From Chromera velia (Eukaryota; Sar; Chromeraceae): a stretch of 20,443 nucleotides of DNA. How positions within the stretch are numbered: position 1 is the stretch's first letter; every line of letters begins with the position of its first letter. The position numbers were made by a program, and so were the translations under genes. Below the pieces are notes generated by a model, which saw only the letters and a program-made list of their open reading frames with translations, was not told the origin of the DNA and did no database searches. Positions 18,986 to 20,443 of this stretch are shown in pieces. Location: contig JAHBMJ010002288.1 in assembly GCA_018398765.1 (NCBI GenBank), positions 1-20,443 on the forward strand. Direction: 5' to 3'.

Positions 18986-19281
18986 TGAGTGTACGTTCAG
19001 GTGGGTCATAAAGAACACGGGGATCATTTGCGGATCCCTCAATCTTCTCCCGCCCAATCTTGCTCAGGTAGGTCGGTGACTTCGATCTCCGTCATTTTGA
19101 ACATCAAACAAGTGAACCTCCTCATCTTGTCCATGTCTCTTTTTGCTTTGTTCTTCTTTGCATTTCCTGCCGAGAAAGGCAGAAGTGGAATCGGACAAGG
19201 CATTTATCTATCCTTCCCTCTGCCCTCCCACTGTTAATTGCGTGCAGGGACAAGCCGGGCCGTCACGGAGAATTGCAGTAG
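15564..19281 (+). CDS. Histidine phosphatase superfamily (phosphoglycerate mutase-like) protein
   Basis: Family members transfer or remove phosphate through a phospho-histidine; the substrate here is not deducible. Preferred model: exons 15564-15569, 15728-15967, 16308-16540, 17099-17151, 17688-17794, 18237-18304, 19001-19067 and 19183-19281; 873 nt, 290 residues, all phases consistent. Seen: N-terminal [13 protein letters not shown] with the catalytic RH (Arg7, His8; RHA instead of the usual RHG), SPLRRAIET at 87-95 (phosphate-pocket Arg), the ET..EA..R helix after GWYHG at 174-178, the second catalytic His in [12 protein letters not shown] from 215, and an NTGI strand at 241-244. An ATG at 15722 reading straight into exon 2 (MQVVLIRHA) is an equally good start. 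Least certain parts: exon 19183-19281 (NRTRHL resembles the NRVDHL end of the family) and the optional segments 17284-17390 and 18550-18714. Confidence 0.85.
18409..18438. repeat. (GTGA)n array in the phosphatase-like gene intron
   Basis: Seven gtga units with minor variants, in the intron that follows the exon ending at 18304. Confidence 0.85.
18715..18992. repeat. Long compound (GT)n/(GA)n tract ahead of a splice acceptor
   Basis: About 280 bp of GT with GC interruptions and a (GA)9-10 segment at about 18865-18885, ending only 8 bases before the acceptor cag at 18998-19000. Reading frames over it are Cys-Val or Thr-His artefacts. Confidence 0.93.
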
Positions 19282-19793
19282 ACGGGTGGGTATGTCTGCC
19301 TCTCTCCCTTCTCTTTTTAGAGATTGGGAGCGGGCAGAAAGGAAGAAAAAAGGCAGAGGACTGTGCAAGAGAGCCCACGAACCTTTCTCCGTTCAGTTAG
19401 GAGAAAAAGAACAAGCAGAAAAATGAGCGCGCAAACGCACAAACAGGCCGGCGGGGAGACACACAGATAAATGGTGAAGAATGAGTGCTCCACGAGCTAG
19501 GAGAGATGCATGGAGTGATGACCGACTGTTTTGCATGGTTGCTTTCATGGGCAGAGAGCAGTATCAACGGTCATCGATCGATCGATTCTTGCTTTGTCCT
19601 CAGATAACAAAAATGATTCCCCTTGACACTGTGCGTCTGTGTTGATCCGAGATTCATCCGTTGACATCACTGTCTGGTTGTTCTTCTTCCCTTTGATTCC
19701 ATCCCCCCCCTCGTCAATGCTGCATGCAGTGTCAACCGAGTAGACCACCTCGCTGACCGTCCGGATTTAATTTCTTAGCTTCGTCACTTAATT
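19282..19793. other. 3' region of the phosphatase-like gene and spacer
   Basis: No gene supported. Mixed sequence with a short tcgatcgatcgatt run near 19575. The non-LTR element's tail begins at 19794. Confidence 0.5.
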
Positions 19794-20443
19794 CATCATC
19801 ATCATCATACGCCATCGCTATCGGCCCATAATAGGCGTCTAGCGTTCGGCAAGTCACAACACGCAAGGCAGATTATTAAATGATGAACCCTTATTTCACA
19901 ACCTTTAGCAAATAGCTTAACAGCTGCATTTTTTCTCAAACTCTTCCACTTCTGGCAGGGCGTGCTTGCGCATGAGCGAGGCTGCTTCATGTGATGTTGA
20001 CTGCCAGCCATACCATGCCACCTCATAACGCCATCCTCTTCCCTGCTTGTACTTCCTAAGAATTTCCTTCACCTGACAGCCCTGAACCCAGCTTCCCTTC
20101 TTTTCTTTGACTGCCTTCTTCGGCTGCTCTGGCTGTCTGGGGGCAAGGTCCTTATGTGCTTTGCTTGTGTGAATGCGAAGCCCCCGTGGGGTGGAAAACG
20201 TTCGTCCACATGCCTCACACTTCGCATCTCCATCTCTCTGCCCCTTTCTCACTTCCCTTTTCTTTTCCTTTTCCTCCGCTGCTCTCTCCTCTACCTTTTT
20301 CACCCCATCTTGAATTAACGCCCTCCACCTGCCTCTATGAGAGGCAAGTGTCTGCCACTCGGCCTCATTGATTTCCAGAAGGCGGAAATCAGAGAGGACA
20401 CAGTCGCTCCAACGAAGGAGGGGTCGACCAAGGGGGCGCTCTC
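19794..20443 (-). mobile_element. 3' end of a non-LTR retrotransposon (extends past the right edge)
   Basis: Minus strand: the C-terminal part of the ORF (to 19917), about 108 bp of 3' UTR, then an (ATG)5 tail at 19808-19794. Short simple-repeat tails rather than poly(A) are typical of several non-LTR clades (RTE, CR1/L2, I-like). The reverse transcriptase core and 5' end would be to the right of 20443. Confidence 0.8.
19917..20443 (-). CDS. Non-LTR retrotransposon polyprotein, C-terminus: post-RT tail, C2H2 finger, chromodomain-like segment
   Basis: The frame is open to the right edge (two bases of a split codon at 20443-20442) and ends at TAA 19919-19917: 174 residues. In order: GRPLLRWSDCVLSDF and WQTLASHRGRWRALI, the conserved region found after the RT in RTE/CR1/I-like elements; a highly charged Lys/Glu linker; one C2H2 finger (CEACGRTFSTPRGLRIHTSKAH, split here as CEACGRTF..RGLRIH..H), a type best known near the N-terminus of R2-like elements; a basic linker; and a C-terminal segment of about 50 residues with the chromodomain pattern V-K-E-I-L, Y-x-V-x-W-x-G, L-P-E-V-E-E-F-E. 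The usual W-E-P of chromodomains is S-H-E here, so one aromatic-cage residue is not obvious. The start lies outside the window. Confidence 0.82.
   Translation of the reverse strand, partial: ERPLGRPLLRWSDCVLSDFRLLEINEAEWQTLASHRGRWRALIQDGVKKVEERAAEEKEKKREVRKGQRDGDAKCEACGRTFSTPRGLRIHTSKAHKDLAPRQPEQPKKAVKEKKGSWVQGCQVKEILRKYKQGRGWRYEVAWYGWQSTSHEAASLMRKHALPEVEEFEKKCSC

Noticed and set aside
145-19281. Functional cluster of FBPase with the phosphatase-like gene
   Set aside because: The genes are about 10 kb apart with transposons between them in a spliced eukaryotic genome; position gives no evidence of co-regulation.

Overview
The window is nuclear DNA from a eukaryote with a plastid. It has spliceosomal introns with GT..AG ends, long simple-sequence tracts, a fructose-1,6-bisphosphatase of the plastid redox-regulated type, and several classes of retroelement. 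A chromerid-like or other microalgal genome is my best guess, but nothing here fixes the taxon. The window splits into two gene-bearing flanks, whose introns are full of GT-rich and tetranucleotide repeats, and a central block at about 7.4-15 kb that is more AT-rich, lacks (GT)n tracts, and is made largely of mobile elements.

Left flank (1-5643, + strand): the last nine visible exons of a fructose-1,6-bisphosphatase gene. The exon phases join to give 289 residues ending at a TAG stop; the N-terminus lies off the left edge. Exon 3 encodes the loop that carries the thioredoxin-target cysteines in chloroplast FBPases. Intron 1 (1.7 kb) holds a zinc-finger, proline-rich reading frame that looks like a retroelement fragment. 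Positions 5644 to about 7770 hold no gene I can support.

Central block: a 243-bp MITE with perfect 17-bp inverted repeats and an 8-bp target duplication (7779-8021). Next is a complete minus-strand LTR element (8354-10974) with TG..CA LTRs, a 5-bp target duplication, and a primer-binding site abutting the 5' LTR. Then comes a plus-strand LTR-type element (about 11428-14519) with 252-bp direct repeats about 95% identical, the same kind of primer-binding site, and a polypurine tract. I recognise no reverse transcriptase, integrase or protease in either LTR element, so both look non-autonomous. The minus-strand one encodes a protein with a motif resembling the PNUTS-type PP1 docking site. The plus-strand one has a 1.75-kb reading frame broken only by in-frame stops.

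Right flank: a histidine-phosphatase-superfamily (phosphoglycerate-mutase-like) gene, 15564-19281 on +, with seven coding exons in my preferred model (290 aa). From the right edge inward lies the 3' end of a minus-strand non-LTR retrotransposon (about 19794-20443). Its ORF carries the conserved post-RT tail, a C2H2 zinc finger and a chromodomain-like C-terminus, an unusual combination.

FBPase and the phosphatase-like gene are both carbon-metabolism-type enzymes, but they are 10 kb apart and separated by transposons. I infer no functional linkage from position.
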